A program made the translations under genes and the position numbers. A stretch of 64,000 nt of DNA from [Lactobacillus] rogosae (GTDB taxonomy: Bacteria; Bacillota; Clostridia; Lachnospirales; Lachnospiraceae). Below are positions 53,686 to 63,990 of the stretch, one piece after another (positions within the stretch are counted from its first letter, which is position 1; each line of letters starts with the position of its first letter). The notes under the pieces were generated by a model. The model searched no databases. It had not been told where the DNA came from and saw nothing but the letters and a program-made list of their open reading frames with translations. The stretch covers positions 1-64,000 of the forward strand of contig FONU01000005.1 of the NCBI GenBank assembly GCA_900112995.1. The letters are read 5' to 3'.

Positions 53686-54660
53686 TTACGCTGAATATTT
53701 AATTATTATAAGCTCTACTCCGAGCTTATCCTGCAATCTTCCCTGCTTTACACGTTCTTCTATATCTGCACATTCATTTAATATATCTTTAACTGTATCT
53801 GTTGTAAAATATTTTGCCTGTGAAAGATATTTACCAGCAACAAATGGTGCAACCTTTATAGCCGAAGCTATCTCTTTGCTTGAAAGCCCCCTTGCCGCAA
53901 GCTCCTTTGCCTGCAATATTCCATTAAACTGCCTTACTATAAGATATAGTATTCTCATCGGAGGCTCTTTTAATGTAAGCAAATCATAATAAAGCGAAAG
54001 TGCTTTTTCTTTATTCTTATTGGCAACCGCCTCAAGCATATCGAATATATGGCTTACAGTCTGTGTTGAACATACCGCCTCAACATCCTGCGGCATAACC
54101 ATCTTTTTATCACTGCAATAGCTTATAAGCTTGTCTATCTCATTTCTTATGAGCTCCATACTTGCACCAGTCTTATCAAGAAGAAGCTCACATGCTGCCT
54201 CACTTATTTTATAATCATTGGAAGCCATCATTCCTGCTATCCACCTTTTAAGCGTTGCTGGTGTCTGATACTGCATTTCACATACATATCCATTAGAACT
54301 TACAGCCTTATATACTTTATTTCTCTTATCAACGTCTTTTTCTATAAATATTAATATAAGATAATCCGGCAGTTCCTTAATATAGTCTGCCATTTTATCA
54401 TTAGCCGTCTTAAAATACCCGCTGTCACTTACTATAACAAGTCGTCTTTCGCTAAAAAATGGTATTGTCTCACATATAGTAATTACATCTTCAGGCTTTG
54501 TATTATCTCCTTCAAAATAACTGTAATTAATAGTATTATCACCTATTATCGCCTGTTTCATTCTATCTTTATACTGCTTTTTAAGATATTCTTCCTCACC
54601 ATATATAAGATATACTTTCTGATATTCGCCTTTTTTTATATTATCATTTAAAGTTTTCAT
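53686..54660 (-). CDS. holA: DNA polymerase III subunit delta
   Basis: Delta is the clamp-loader subunit that opens the sliding clamp. The 324 aa show VYLIYGEEEYLKKQY near the N-terminus, PFFSERRLVIVSDSGYF, and the C-terminal helical collar with YYDLLTLKEPPMRILYLIVRQF. No clear ribosome site precedes the ATG; it lies 27 nt downstream of comEC, and comEC-holA adjacency is conserved in Firmicutes. It is the last gene of the operon. Confidence 0.95.
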   Translation of the reverse strand: MKTLNDNIKKGEYQKVYLIYGEEEYLKKQYKDRMKQAIIGDNTINYSYFEGDNTKPEDVITICETIPFFSERRLVIVSDSGYFKTANDKMADYIKELPDYLILIFIEKDVDKRNKVYKAVSSNGYVCEMQYQTPATLKRWIAGMMASNDYKISEAACELLLDKTGASMELIRNEIDKLISYCSDKKMVMPQDVEAVCSTQTVSHIFDMLEAVANKNKEKALSLYYDLLTLKEPPMRILYLIVRQFNGILQAKELAARGLSSKEIASAIKVAPFVAGKYLSQAKYFTTDTVKDILNECADIEERVKQGRLQDKLGVELIIIKYSA

Positions 54661-54687
54661 AAGTATAATTGTACCATTTATACTGCA

Positions 54688-57132
54688 TTATTGTAAATAT
54701 TGATGAACGCTCATTTTGTAACCGTCTGTTCTAATTATTATCTCTCCTAAGGTATTTGTAACATACACCTTGCAGTTATTGTCTTCTAACCTTTCAAGCG
54801 TTTCACTATGGGGATGCCCGTACCTGTTATTGATACCGCACGATATAAGTGCATACTGCGGCTTAATTGTCTTAAGCAGCTTATCACTTGTAGCATATTT
54901 AGAGCCGTGGTGTCCCACCTTTAGAACTGTTATATCAGAAAGCTCATCTTTAATATCTACATTAGCTGCTCTCTCTTTATTAATATCATTAATAAGGCAG
55001 TCCTCTGCCCTGCTTTCTGCATCACCAGTCATAAGCATTGAGAATTTTTTATAACTTATGCAATAAACAGCAGAATAATCGTTACTATCCTCATAGTCGT
55101 AACCAGCACAAGGATGTATACATTTAATATCCAGCTCTCCTACTGTAAATGTATATCCTCTTACGGCATAACATACATTTATGCCTGCTTTATCAGCCAT
55201 ATCCACAAGCTTCATATATGCCTCTATATTCTCTTTGCCTTTAATATCCGGCATAACAATACTCCCAATAGAAAATGTATCATTACACATCTTAATAAGC
55301 TCCATAACTGCACTTATATGGTCATTATCCGTATGGCTTATAAAAATGCAGTCTATATATTTACAGCCCATCGCACGCAATGCAGGATACACCCGGTACT
55401 GTCCTGCACTTTTAATATCCGTACTTCCACCGTCAAACAAAAAATTATGTCTGCCCGAAGCACTTACATATATGCTGTCGCCCTGCCCTACATCTAACAT
55501 ATTAATCTGCAGCCCGTTATAAGGCTTGTAGCGCATATTAAGGACCAATACCACCAGCATAACAGCAATAATGTTGTTAATTGCTTTATTTACCAAGCTA
55601 TGCATCTTGCAATAATTCTTAAAGTTATATTTAAAGGACGGCTTATTTATAATGATAAATATTATCATTAGCACACTATATACTATAATTATTCCTGCTG
55701 GCGGCTGTCCTGTTATTATTCTGAACTGTCCCAACCTTGAATTACGTTCGCACACAAAGTCATAGAAATCAAGAACATAATTACCTGCCCCAGCCGTAAA
55801 ATACGCAAGCTTAAGCGATATAAAACCAGCAAATGCTGTAATAATTCCCGTTATCATCACCACTGGCATAAGTGGTATTACAATGCAGTTAATAAAAATA
55901 CTTGTCATGAATACCGAATTATAACTATAAAGCACTGCTGGAAGTGTCGCTAATGTAACCGCAATACTACATAGCAATGCATTAATAATGTACACTATCG
56001 ACTTTTTTACTATTTTGCCAGTATTGTCCATTCTGCTATTTATAGCTTTTTCATCAGGCATTAATACAGGATATAACTGTGATATACCTATAATCGCCAG
56101 AAATGACATTATATATGACATACTATAGACCGTATATGGATTACGCCCAAGTATTAATATTGAAGCAGCTGACAACCCTGTAAGAATATCAAATGTCCTG
56201 CCATATACATCTGCAATTATAATAAGCACCAGCATACATACCGCCCTTTTGGCAGATACCGTTTCTCCTGTCATAATAAGGTACATTATAATAACCGCGA
56301 TTGATATTACAGAAGCTTTCATTATCCCTATATATTTTCTTATTAGCTTATATACAGCCATACCAACTAAAGATATGTGCAGACCGCTTATTGCAAGCAG
56401 ATGTGCAATTCCATTTTTCTGGTATTCCTCTTTAGTCTTAATATCAAGCTCATATTTATCACCTAACACAATTGATGACATAAGCCCAGCTTTATCTTTA
56501 TATACCTTTGCATATATACCCTTAATCTTTTGCTTAATTACATACAAAATATATCTAAGCCGGTTATTGTTACTCTCTGTAACTACAACCTTATCTGCAT
56601 TGCATTTATATGGATAACCCAGCGAAATATAATACATATTAGCGTCAAAACTGCCATAATTTCTTGGCTTATCAAATTTCTTAACATCTCCAGTAACCCG
56701 CACTATGTCTCCTGCATTACATTTATTATCATCTGTGTATACAATAATTCCTGTATGAATGTCCGTATTATTAATATACAAAACATTATAACCATCCTTA
56801 TTCTGCATATTATATATTGTGCCTGTAAATGTTATATCCTCATAACATTTTCCCAGTCTGTCACTTACTATGCCTGTTCTTATTATTGTCACTGGAAATA
56901 TAAGAAATATAAGATAATAAAGACAGGAATTCTTATTGAATCTTACACATATGCGTAAAACTTCAAATGCCAGAATTCCAACCAATACTATTACAGGCAC
57001 TGCACTCCAATGCAGCTTTTCCCTGTAACAATATGTAGATATTACTGCGGCTATAAGCTGAGTTACAGCCGCACTTAATAATGGTCTTTTCAAATAACTA
57101 ACCTTTTGTTCCTTTCTGGAACGCTTATTCAA
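54688..57132 (-). CDS. comEC: ComEC/Rec2 DNA uptake channel protein
   Basis: This protein carries transforming DNA across the membrane. Three parts are visible: an N-terminal OB-like extracellular region after two helices, the competence membrane domain with GIAHLLAISGLHISLVGM, and a C-terminal metallo-beta-lactamase domain (NMLDVGQGDSIYV, ISHTDNDHISAV, KVGHHGSKYATS) thought to degrade the non-transported strand. 814 aa. The TTG at 57132 overlaps the end of the GerMN gene by 8 nt; another TTG at 57093 has a better AAAGG site at 8 nt, so the start is uncertain. Confidence 0.94.
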   Translation of the reverse strand: MNKRSRKEQKVSYLKRPLLSAAVTQLIAAVISTYCYREKLHWSAVPVIVLVGILAFEVLRICVRFNKNSCLYYLIFLIFPVTIIRTGIVSDRLGKCYEDITFTGTIYNMQNKDGYNVLYINNTDIHTGIIVYTDDNKCNAGDIVRVTGDVKKFDKPRNYGSFDANMYYISLGYPYKCNADKVVVTESNNNRLRYILYVIKQKIKGIYAKVYKDKAGLMSSIVLGDKYELDIKTKEEYQKNGIAHLLAISGLHISLVGMAVYKLIRKYIGIMKASVISIAVIIMYLIMTGETVSAKRAVCMLVLIIIADVYGRTFDILTGLSAASILILGRNPYTVYSMSYIMSFLAIIGISQLYPVLMPDEKAINSRMDNTGKIVKKSIVYIINALLCSIAVTLATLPAVLYSYNSVFMTSIFINCIVIPLMPVVMITGIITAFAGFISLKLAYFTAGAGNYVLDFYDFVCERNSRLGQFRIITGQPPAGIIIVYSVLMIIFIIINKPSFKYNFKNYCKMHSLVNKAINNIIAVMLVVLVLNMRYKPYNGLQINMLDVGQGDSIYVSASGRHNFLFDGGSTDIKSAGQYRVYPALRAMGCKYIDCIFISHTDNDHISAVMELIKMCNDTFSIGSIVMPDIKGKENIEAYMKLVDMADKAGINVCYAVRGYTFTVGELDIKCIHPCAGYDYEDSNDYSAVYCISYKKFSMLMTGDAESRAEDCLINDINKERAANVDIKDELSDITVLKVGHHGSKYATSDKLLKTIKPQYALISCGINNRYGHPHSETLERLEDNNCKVYVTNTLGEIIIRTDGYKMSVHQYLQ

Positions 57133-58048
57133 CTATACCTGAATTAAATTTATACAGTCTGTCAAGGCTTATACTGTCCCTGAACGTATTCGTATAATCT
57201 CCGTTAATGAATATTTTAACAGACTCTATGCTGTCAAGGGCACATAATGAATTAACTATTGAATATATCTCAACATATGAGCTCACATTAACAAGCTCGT
57301 CACGGAACTCCTCGCTAAGATTAACATAGCACACCTTTTCTACGACAGACACGCCAAGAAGCTTGACGTCCTTTGGCAGTGAAGTGTATGCTCCTGCGGC
57401 TGTAGGTCCGCTTATAAGCCTCTGCACAATCATTCTTTCTATTGGCATATTCTTATTATAAGCAAGCATTTCCTTGACTTTAACAAGCTTTGTACCTGTA
57501 TAATCTGCATAATACAACTGTACATTACGCCAGTCCATTTCTCCAAATGCACTGTCTGATTCCGTAAAATCCGTCTTTTTTAATGCACCTATAACTGTAC
57601 CGTCCTCATACAAAGCTTCCTTGCCATCAACATAAAAATGTACATACAATACATCATCTATCTGCGTAAGCATTTTTACTACCGCTGCCCTGAATAACAG
57701 TTCAACCTGCGTACTCATCTGCTTATATGAAGATGAATAATTAAGTGCAATTGCTTTTCCATCAAGCATAACATCTAACAACGTAACATTATCAGGCTTT
57801 ATTATATACTCATTCTTATCAGCAGGCTTAACATTCATCTTATCAAGAAGCTGTCTTGCTGTATCTTCTATAGAAGTGTCAATGTCAATATTATAATTCT
57901 GTTCTATAAGCTTGTCCTTTGAACTGTTCGTATAATAAACCGTATACTGCCTGCCCCTGTTCTGTGAAGAACACGCCGTCAGCTCTACAGCCATACAACA
58001 GCATAATAATATAACCACCAGCTTATTAATCAATAGTCTAATTCTCAT
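57125..58048 (-). CDS. GerMN-domain lipoprotein
   Basis: A lipoprotein of 307 aa with signal peptide and lipobox LTAC near residue 26. Two GerMN domains are likely: one about residues 85-150 (NVTLLDVMLDGKAIALNY) and one about 200-290 (LPKDVKLLGVSVVEKVCYVNLSEEF), the second with the typical YSIVNSLCALDSIESVKIFING. GerM in Bacillus acts in sporulation and germination; LpqB in Actinobacteria is a GerMN lipoprotein that modulates the MtrAB system. The start is the ATG at 58048 (AGGA, 5 nt); ATGs at 58063 and 58060 are in frame. It overlaps the kinase gene upstream and comEC downstream. Confidence 0.85.
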   Translation of the reverse strand: MRIRLLINKLVVILLCCCMAVELTACSSQNRGRQYTVYYTNSSKDKLIEQNYNIDIDTSIEDTARQLLDKMNVKPADKNEYIIKPDNVTLLDVMLDGKAIALNYSSSYKQMSTQVELLFRAAVVKMLTQIDDVLYVHFYVDGKEALYEDGTVIGALKKTDFTESDSAFGEMDWRNVQLYYADYTGTKLVKVKEMLAYNKNMPIERMIVQRLISGPTAAGAYTSLPKDVKLLGVSVVEKVCYVNLSEEFRDELVNVSSYVEIYSIVNSLCALDSIESVKIFINGDYTNTFRDSISLDRLYKFNSGIVE

Positions 58049-59552
58049 TCTTATCCTCATCATCTGACTCTACATAATTAAGCGGTATTCTGAAAGTAAA
58101 TGTTGTTCCCATCCCCTCCTCACTATACAGCTTAATTGTTCCATGGTGCATTAATATAATATTCTTAACTATAGAAAGTCCAAGACCTGTTCCACCTGTC
58201 TGCCTTGACCTTGCCTTGTCAACCCTGTAAAATCTCTCAAAAACCCTGCTCTGGCTCTCTTTAGGTATTCCGATTCCAGAATCTTCAACCCTTACAAAAA
58301 AGAACTGATGATCTGCATTAAGTGAAACATGCACCCAGCCGTCCATATCATTATATTTGATAGCATTTTCAACAAGATTAGATATTACCTGTGTTATCTT
58401 AACCTCATCAATCTGTGCCACAACCGGTCTGAAACTCTCAAATAACAATTCTATATTCTTCTTTTGTGCAAGCGGCTTTAACCGCTTTAACACAAGCTCT
58501 AACAGTTCATTAAGATTAACTGATGAAATATTAAGGGTAGCTGAAGCTTTATCAAGCCTTACCATACATAAAAGATCCTCAATAATCTTATTCTCCCTGT
58601 CAATTTCACTTACAATATCAACCATAAATTCCTTATATACTTCCACAGGAACATCTTCCTGCGTATTAAGCGAATCAGCAAGAACCTTAATTGAAGTTAT
58701 AGGTGTCTTTAACTCGTGTGATACATTTGACACGAACTCAGACCTTGAATTATCAAGTTCACTGTTCTTGTCCATAATACTGTTAAAATGCTTTGCAAAC
58801 TGTCTAAGTTCTGTAGAACCTTTAACGTCCATTCTCTTGTCTATATATCCAAAATCAACTTCTTCAACAATATGAAGTGCTTTCTTATACGGCTTAAAAT
58901 AAAAATATGTCACAATAATCGAAACAACAAGAATAATAGTAATTATCACAAATTCAATAACCCATATCCTGTCAAAAGCATTCCCTGCTATCTGGCTTAT
59001 ATCTGATATATCAAGATTAACTACTAGAACAGCTATAAGCTGTCCCTCGCTGTTGTATACAGGAGAAGCTGCTTCTATATTGCCGGTCTTTTTGCTGTAA
59101 TCAGTTATTGTCTTAGGACTGTCATACACAGTTATAACCTTGGAATTAATCATAGTCTTTCCAGTGTCAACAGCATATGTATCCACGCTTATGTTATATT
59201 TCTTATCTACAAGCCTTATTCTTATTGCATTAAGTGATGAATAATTCATAAGATTTTCATACACCCCATCATTATGTGCTTCATCAATGCTTCCGTACTT
59301 CGTAAATTCAGCCGCAATAAGCACAGCCTCATTATTAACGTATGCTTTCCTTGCTTCAACAAGTGATGTCGTATATGAATATTTAACAGCCTTGACTGCT
59401 GAGATTGTCGATATAATAGACATTACTGCTATTATAAATACGAGTCTGAATCTTGTGCTTAAGAAAAAACTTAATATATCTGTTATTAATTTCTTATGAT
59501 TCATCCTGGATTTAGCCGATTGTCCCCGCGTTCCTTTATTTATATTAAACAT
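58038..59552 (-). CDS. Sensor histidine kinase of the com operon
   Basis: 504 aa. TM1 lies at about 32-55, a PAS/dCache-like extracytoplasmic domain at about 56-195, TM2 at about 198-222, then a HAMP linker, the phospho-His in SNVSHELKTPITSIK near 285, the N box (VISNLVENAIKYND) and DSGIGIPKESQSRVFERFYR with GGTGLGLSIV. The overall plan is WalK/MtrB-like. The ATG overlaps the regulator's stop by 8 nt. Its signal is unknown; the downstream GerMN lipoprotein is the obvious candidate modulator. Confidence 0.93.
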   Translation of the reverse strand: MFNINKGTRGQSAKSRMNHKKLITDILSFFLSTRFRLVFIIAVMSIISTISAVKAVKYSYTTSLVEARKAYVNNEAVLIAAEFTKYGSIDEAHNDGVYENLMNYSSLNAIRIRLVDKKYNISVDTYAVDTGKTMINSKVITVYDSPKTITDYSKKTGNIEAASPVYNSEGQLIAVLVVNLDISDISQIAGNAFDRIWVIEFVIITIILVVSIIVTYFYFKPYKKALHIVEEVDFGYIDKRMDVKGSTELRQFAKHFNSIMDKNSELDNSRSEFVSNVSHELKTPITSIKVLADSLNTQEDVPVEVYKEFMVDIVSEIDRENKIIEDLLCMVRLDKASATLNISSVNLNELLELVLKRLKPLAQKKNIELLFESFRPVVAQIDEVKITQVISNLVENAIKYNDMDGWVHVSLNADHQFFFVRVEDSGIGIPKESQSRVFERFYRVDKARSRQTGGTGLGLSIVKNIILMHHGTIKLYSEEGMGTTFTFRIPLNYVESDDEDKNEN

Positions 59553-60234
59553 TAAAATAATAACCTACTCCCCACTTAGTATGAACATACTTAGGTTCAC
59601 TTGAATTATCTTCTATCTTCTCTCTTAATCTTCTTATATGAACATCTACTGTACGTCCATCACCCGGGTAATCCGCTCCCCACACTGTCTTTAAAAGTAC
59701 ATCTCTGCTATATACTCTGTTAGGATTAAATGCAAGCAGCTCTAAAAGGTCAAATTCCTTAGCTGTAAGGTAAATCTCTTTGCCTCTGATAAAAAGACTT
59801 CTGCTGTCACAGTCAATTCTCATATCCCCGATATTTAATACATTACTCTTAGCCTGTTCTTTCTCAGGCTTATTATTTCTTCTTAAGATTGCTTTCATTC
59901 TTGCTTTAACTTCAAGAATATTAAATGGCTTTGTTATATAATCATCCGCACCATATTCAAGTCCCATAATCTTATCCATATCATCGCCCTTGGCCGTAAG
60001 CATAATTATAGGAACATTAGAGAACTCTCTTATCTGCTGGCATACCTCAAGTCCATTCATCTTAGGAAGCATTATATCCAGAAGTATTATATCGTAATCA
60101 TTGTTCTTAGCCATATCAAGTGCTTCTTCACCATCATAGGCACAGTCAACCACACTGTAGTCCTGTATAAGGCTGAATTTAATTCCTTTAACAATCATCT
60201 TTTCATCATCAACAACTAATACTTTACCCGCCAT
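59545..60234 (-). CDS. OmpR-type response regulator of the com operon
   Basis: 229 aa. The receiver domain has VVDDE, the phospho-Asp in IILLDIMLPKMNG and the Lys in YITKPFN; the winged-helix effector has TAKEFDLLELLAFNPNRVYSRD and TVDVHIRRLREKIE, ending in TKWGVGYYFNV. AAGGAG is 12 nt before the ATG. The gene lies 20 nt downstream of comEA and overlaps its kinase, a strong sign of a shared transcript. Confidence 0.94.
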   Translation of the reverse strand: MAGKVLVVDDEKMIVKGIKFSLIQDYSVVDCAYDGEEALDMAKNNDYDIILLDIMLPKMNGLEVCQQIREFSNVPIIMLTAKGDDMDKIMGLEYGADDYITKPFNILEVKARMKAILRRNNKPEKEQAKSNVLNIGDMRIDCDSRSLFIRGKEIYLTAKEFDLLELLAFNPNRVYSRDVLLKTVWGADYPGDGRTVDVHIRRLREKIEDNSSEPKYVHTKWGVGYYFNV

Positions 60235-60254
60235 CTTTAATAATTACTCCTTGT

Positions 60255-61034
60255 TCAAACACATATATAATCTTTTATCTTGTTAAATGCTGCATCTTTT
60301 ATTCCTGATACATTCTTTATATCTTCTATCCTTTTAAAAGCACCATGCTTTTCCCTATAACTTATTATATCTAATGCCCTCGCCTCACCTATGCCGGATA
60401 ACTGCATAAGTTCAGACTTGGAAGCTTTATTAATATCAATAAGATTACTACTGCCTGCTCCCCCTGTGTTACTACCATAACTTTCGCTATTACCGTCTGA
60501 ATTCTCTGTATTACTGCCCGATATTCCCGTGGCATTAGGATTACAGCCGTTGTTCATTTCATCTGTCAGGCTTATATCATCGTAAGCATATGGGATATAT
60601 ATTTTATCTCCATCCTTTAACTGCATTGCAAGATTAACTCTGGTGCCGTCTGCCTCATCAATAAGACCTCCGCAAAGTTCCACCGCCTGATACAGTCTCA
60701 TACCTGCACCACCACTGACAACTCCTGCATTAACAACTGCACCACATATATATACATATATCTTACTGTTATTCTCATCCAGTCCGTCATTGCCTGCTTC
60801 GTTACCATTAATACCATTACTATTGTTAATATCAGCAGCACCGCCGCTGGTAACTCCACCGATAATACTCTTGCTATCACTTTCCTTATCTGAAATATTA
60901 TCTTTATTAATTATAACACTGCCATCTTCTTTGGTTGGGTTTATATAAAATATGCCTGCAATTATAATAATTAATACTAATACAGCTGTTTTAATAATAT
61001 ATCTACGCTTTTTATATAATTTAATTAAGTCCAT
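60255..61034 (-). CDS. comEA: ComEA-type DNA-binding competence protein
   Basis: ComEA is a membrane-anchored DNA receptor that binds transforming DNA outside the membrane. The 259 aa show one N-terminal helix (about 12-32), an SLBB domain (KIYVYICGAVVNAGVV, then DGDKIYIPYA), a Gly/Asn/Ser linker and C-terminal twin helix-hairpin-helix motifs (IDINKASKSELMQLSGIGEA and FKRIEDIKNVSGI). It is the first gene of the operon leading to holA. Confidence 0.93.
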   Translation of the reverse strand: MDLIKLYKKRRYIIKTAVLVLIIIIAGIFYINPTKEDGSVIINKDNISDKESDSKSIIGGVTSGGAADINNSNGINGNEAGNDGLDENNSKIYVYICGAVVNAGVVSGGAGMRLYQAVELCGGLIDEADGTRVNLAMQLKDGDKIYIPYAYDDISLTDEMNNGCNPNATGISGSNTENSDGNSESYGSNTGGAGSSNLIDINKASKSELMQLSGIGEARALDIISYREKHGAFKRIEDIKNVSGIKDAAFNKIKDYICV

Positions 61035-61098
61035 GTATACTCCTTATATCTATAATACATTATTATAAGATATAAAGTTCCCTTCGCATACATTTTTA

Positions 61099-61127
61099 TT
61101 GTACCTAATTAATATCCATATTACAAG
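61099..61127 (-). promoter_or_regulatory. Promoter of the comEA operon
   Basis: On the minus strand TTGTAA (complement of 61122-61127), a 17-nt spacer and TACAAT (61099-61104), about 65-95 nt upstream of comEA. Confidence 0.5.
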
Positions 61128-61190
61128 CAAAACCTCAAATATTACTATATAAATTACTGTACAAATAATCATTATAATTACCGTATATCA

Positions 61191-61219
61191 TTTACATAAA
61201 ATACCGTTTTTGGTAAAAT
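61191..61219 (+). promoter_or_regulatory. Promoter of the YfhO-type gene
   Basis: TTTACA (61191-61196), a 17-nt spacer and TAAAAT (61214-61219). The boxes are part of an interrupted inverted repeat, TTTACAT (61191-61197) and ATGTAAA (61218-61224), with TACC/GGTA inside, which could be an operator. Confidence 0.45.
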
Positions 61220-61251
61220 GTAAACATTATTATCCATAGGGGGAAGCAAAT

Positions 61252-63990
61252 TTGAACCAACAGACTAAACATCGACACAAATTCAGTTTATTTGACGAAC
61301 AGACAGGTAATATTCCGTGTGGAAATATCGTATATATAATTGCATTTTTTATTCCAGTTATAATATTTACAGCCTTGTATTTTGCAAGGGAAATATTTCC
61401 ATTCGGCAATAACTGTTATCTGCGTTCTGATATGTATCACCAGTACGCTCCATTTTTCTCTGAGCTATGGTATAAAATCCGCAACGCAGAAAGCCTTACT
61501 TATAGCTGGGATATCGGTATGGGAACTAATTTCACATCTTTATATGCGTACTATCTTGCAAGCCCTGCTAACTGGATTATTGTATTATTCCCACAGAAAT
61601 ATATGATTGAGATTATGAATACTCTCATAATCCTTAAGTTATCTTTATCAAGCGTTTCTATGACCCACTATATAAGCAGGCATTTTTCCAACAAGAATAT
61701 ATGTATAGCTTTATTCGGGTTATTCTACGCATTTTCCGGATATGTAGCTGCTTATAGCTGGAACATTATGTGGCTTGACTGTCTTATACTTGTTCCTCTT
61801 ATTATGCTTGGCCTTGAAAGACTTGTTAATGAAGATAAATGCTTTCTATACTGCATAAGTCTTGGATTATGTATATTCACTAACTACTATATTGCAATTA
61901 TGGTATGTTTATCAGTTGTTCTTTATTTTATTGTGCTTGTAACTGCCTACAAAAAAGAACGTACTTTCAAGAATTATTTTAAGACATTTCTAAAATTTGC
62001 ATTTTACTCACTGATTGCCGGTGGGCTTGCGGCATGCCTTTTACTGCCTGAGTTCTACACATTTTCTTTATCAGCTTCAAGTGACATTGCATTTCCTAAG
62101 AAATTAAGTCTTTATTTCAGCATATTAAATATGCTCACTAGACAATTAATAAATGTTCCTGTCCACCTTGGACTTGAACACTACCCTAACATATACTGCG
62201 GCGTTGCTGTATTCCTTCTTTATCCTCTCTATGTTATGGACAAAGACATCAATTTATGCGAAAAGATAGGCAAATCCGTATTACTGCTTGTCTTCCTTAC
62301 AGCATTTAACCTTAATATACCTAATTTTATATGGCACGGATTTCATTATCCTAACAGCCTGCCTTGCAGACAATCATTTATATACATTTTCTTCCTGCTT
62401 ACAATGTGTTATGAGGCATTAAGCCATATAAAGCGGATGACAAGCAGACAGTTAGGAATTGCCGTATGGATAAGCTTAGGACTTCTTGTGCTTATTGAAC
62501 AGGTATTTGCAGTTGATGAAACTTATGATTTTAAGGCAATTTACTTAAGCGGTGCTTTTATTCTTGTGTATGCAGGACTTATGATTGTCTATAACAAGAC
62601 CAACTGGAAGCTGCCTGTAACAGTATTTCTTGCATTTATAGTCTGTATAATAGAATGTACTATCAATATGGATTCAACAGGAATTGGAACTACTAACAGA
62701 ACCTCTTATCTTTTAGATTATGATGCTGTTAAATCTGTGACACAGACCGTTAGAGATGAAGATACATCATTTTACCGAATGGATAAGAAGTTTGGTGCGC
62801 GTTCAAAAAATGACGGAGCTTGGCATAATTACAACTCAATATCAACATTTTCATCAACTTCAAGTGCTGGAATGTCAGAATTGTTCGGAAAGCTTGGCTT
62901 TGAACATTCAATGAATGCCTATGGCTACAATGGTGCTACACTTGTTACAGAAAGCTTATTCTCGGTTAAATATACAATTACCAACCGTATACTTACAAGC
63001 AGTTCTCTTCGCGAGTATTACGTTGGAGATGACGGCGAATTCGTCTATGAGAATAAATATACACTTCCACTTGGATTTATAACCTATAATAATGCAGGCG
63101 AATGGAATCCATCAGAAGCCAATGGAACAGGAATTGAGAACCAGAACTCGCTTATACAGACACTTACAGGCATTGCCAATGTATTTACACTTACTTATGA
63201 AAATGCCACCGACTCAAGCTTTGAAGTTAAGCCTGTAAAAGCAGGACATCTGTATATGGTTGTAAGAAATACGACCTGCGACAACGTAACTGCCACTATT
63301 AACAATTCTGAATATACTTATTCAGGACTTAAAAATGGCAATCACATAATTGACCTAGGCTACGCCGTTCCAGCAGATACCGTTGTCATATCTGGCGATT
63401 CAGCAATGAATGCCAGCGTGTATACACTTGAAACTTCAAGATTTACAGAAGCTTACAATATATTAAATGGCAGTTCCCTTTCTATCACTTCATTTAAAGA
63501 CACCAAGATAAAGGGAACTATAACAGCTAATAAAGCCGCAACCCTTATATTCTCCATCCCTTACGATAAAGGCTGGAAGGTATATATTGATGGCAGAAAA
63601 GTAGAGACCTCTGCCCTTTATGATGCTCTCTTAAGCGTACAGATAAGTGAGGGCAGCCACGAAATAACATTAAAATATACACCTGTGAACCTTATTAAGG
63701 GTTGCTTAATTACAGCATTATGTATTATTATATTAATCGGTATTTATATATTAAAGAAGAAAAATATAACAATAAATATATTAAAAACCGCCAGTACAAA
63801 TAAAGCTGTTGAAGCTGATGATACTTACAACGCATTATCTGAAGATTCAGCTGATAATACTCTCACAGATTTAGATGTTTCATCTGCTATGGATATAAAT
63901 ATCGTGGGTGATAATGATATAAATATGCTAGATAGTCTTGATGACTTCGACAATCTTGACAGTGATGAGATTAATTCATCAGAAGAATAA
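61252..63990 (+). CDS. YfhO-family membrane protein (GT-C-like)
   Basis: A large multi-pass membrane protein, 912 aa, with about 12-13 hydrophobic helices in the first half (for example NIVYIIAFFIPVIIFTALYF) and the loop NCYLRSDMYHQYAPFF, which contains an early acidic motif as in GT-C glycosyltransferases. A soluble extracellular beta-rich domain follows, then a last helix (about 815-835), ending in a cytosolic acidic Asp/Ser-rich tail. YfhO in Gram-positives is linked to glycosylation of lipoteichoic acid; the sugar is unknown here. The start is TTG at 61252 after GGGGGAAG. Confidence 0.85.
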   Translation: MNQQTKHRHKFSLFDEQTGNIPCGNIVYIIAFFIPVIIFTALYFAREIFPFGNNCYLRSDMYHQYAPFFSELWYKIRNAESLTYSWDIGMGTNFTSLYAYYLASPANWIIVLFPQKYMIEIMNTLIILKLSLSSVSMTHYISRHFSNKNICIALFGLFYAFSGYVAAYSWNIMWLDCLILVPLIMLGLERLVNEDKCFLYCISLGLCIFTNYYIAIMVCLSVVLYFIVLVTAYKKERTFKNYFKTFLKFAFYSLIAGGLAACLLLPEFYTFSLSASSDIAFPKKLSLYFSILNMLTRQLINVPVHLGLEHYPNIYCGVAVFLLYPLYVMDKDINLCEKIGKSVLLLVFLTAFNLNIPNFIWHGFHYPNSLPCRQSFIYIFFLLTMCYEALSHIKRMTSRQLGIAVWISLGLLVLIEQVFAVDETYDFKAIYLSGAFILVYAGLMIVYNKTNWKLPVTVFLAFIVCIIECTINMDSTGIGTTNRTSYLLDYDAVKSVTQTVRDEDTSFYRMDKKFGARSKNDGAWHNYNSISTFSSTSSAGMSELFGKLGFEHSMNAYGYNGATLVTESLFSVKYTITNRILTSSSLREYYVGDDGEFVYENKYTLPLGFITYNNAGEWNPSEANGTGIENQNSLIQTLTGIANVFTLTYENATDSSFEVKPVKAGHLYMVVRNTTCDNVTATINNSEYTYSGLKNGNHIIDLGYAVPADTVVISGDSAMNASVYTLETSRFTEAYNILNGSSLSITSFKDTKIKGTITANKAATLIFSIPYDKGWKVYIDGRKVETSALYDALLSVQISEGSHEITLKYTPVNLIKGCLITALCIIILIGIYILKKKNITINILKTASTNKAVEADDTYNALSEDSADNTLTDLDVSSAMDINIVGDNDINMLDSLDDFDNLDSDEINSSEE

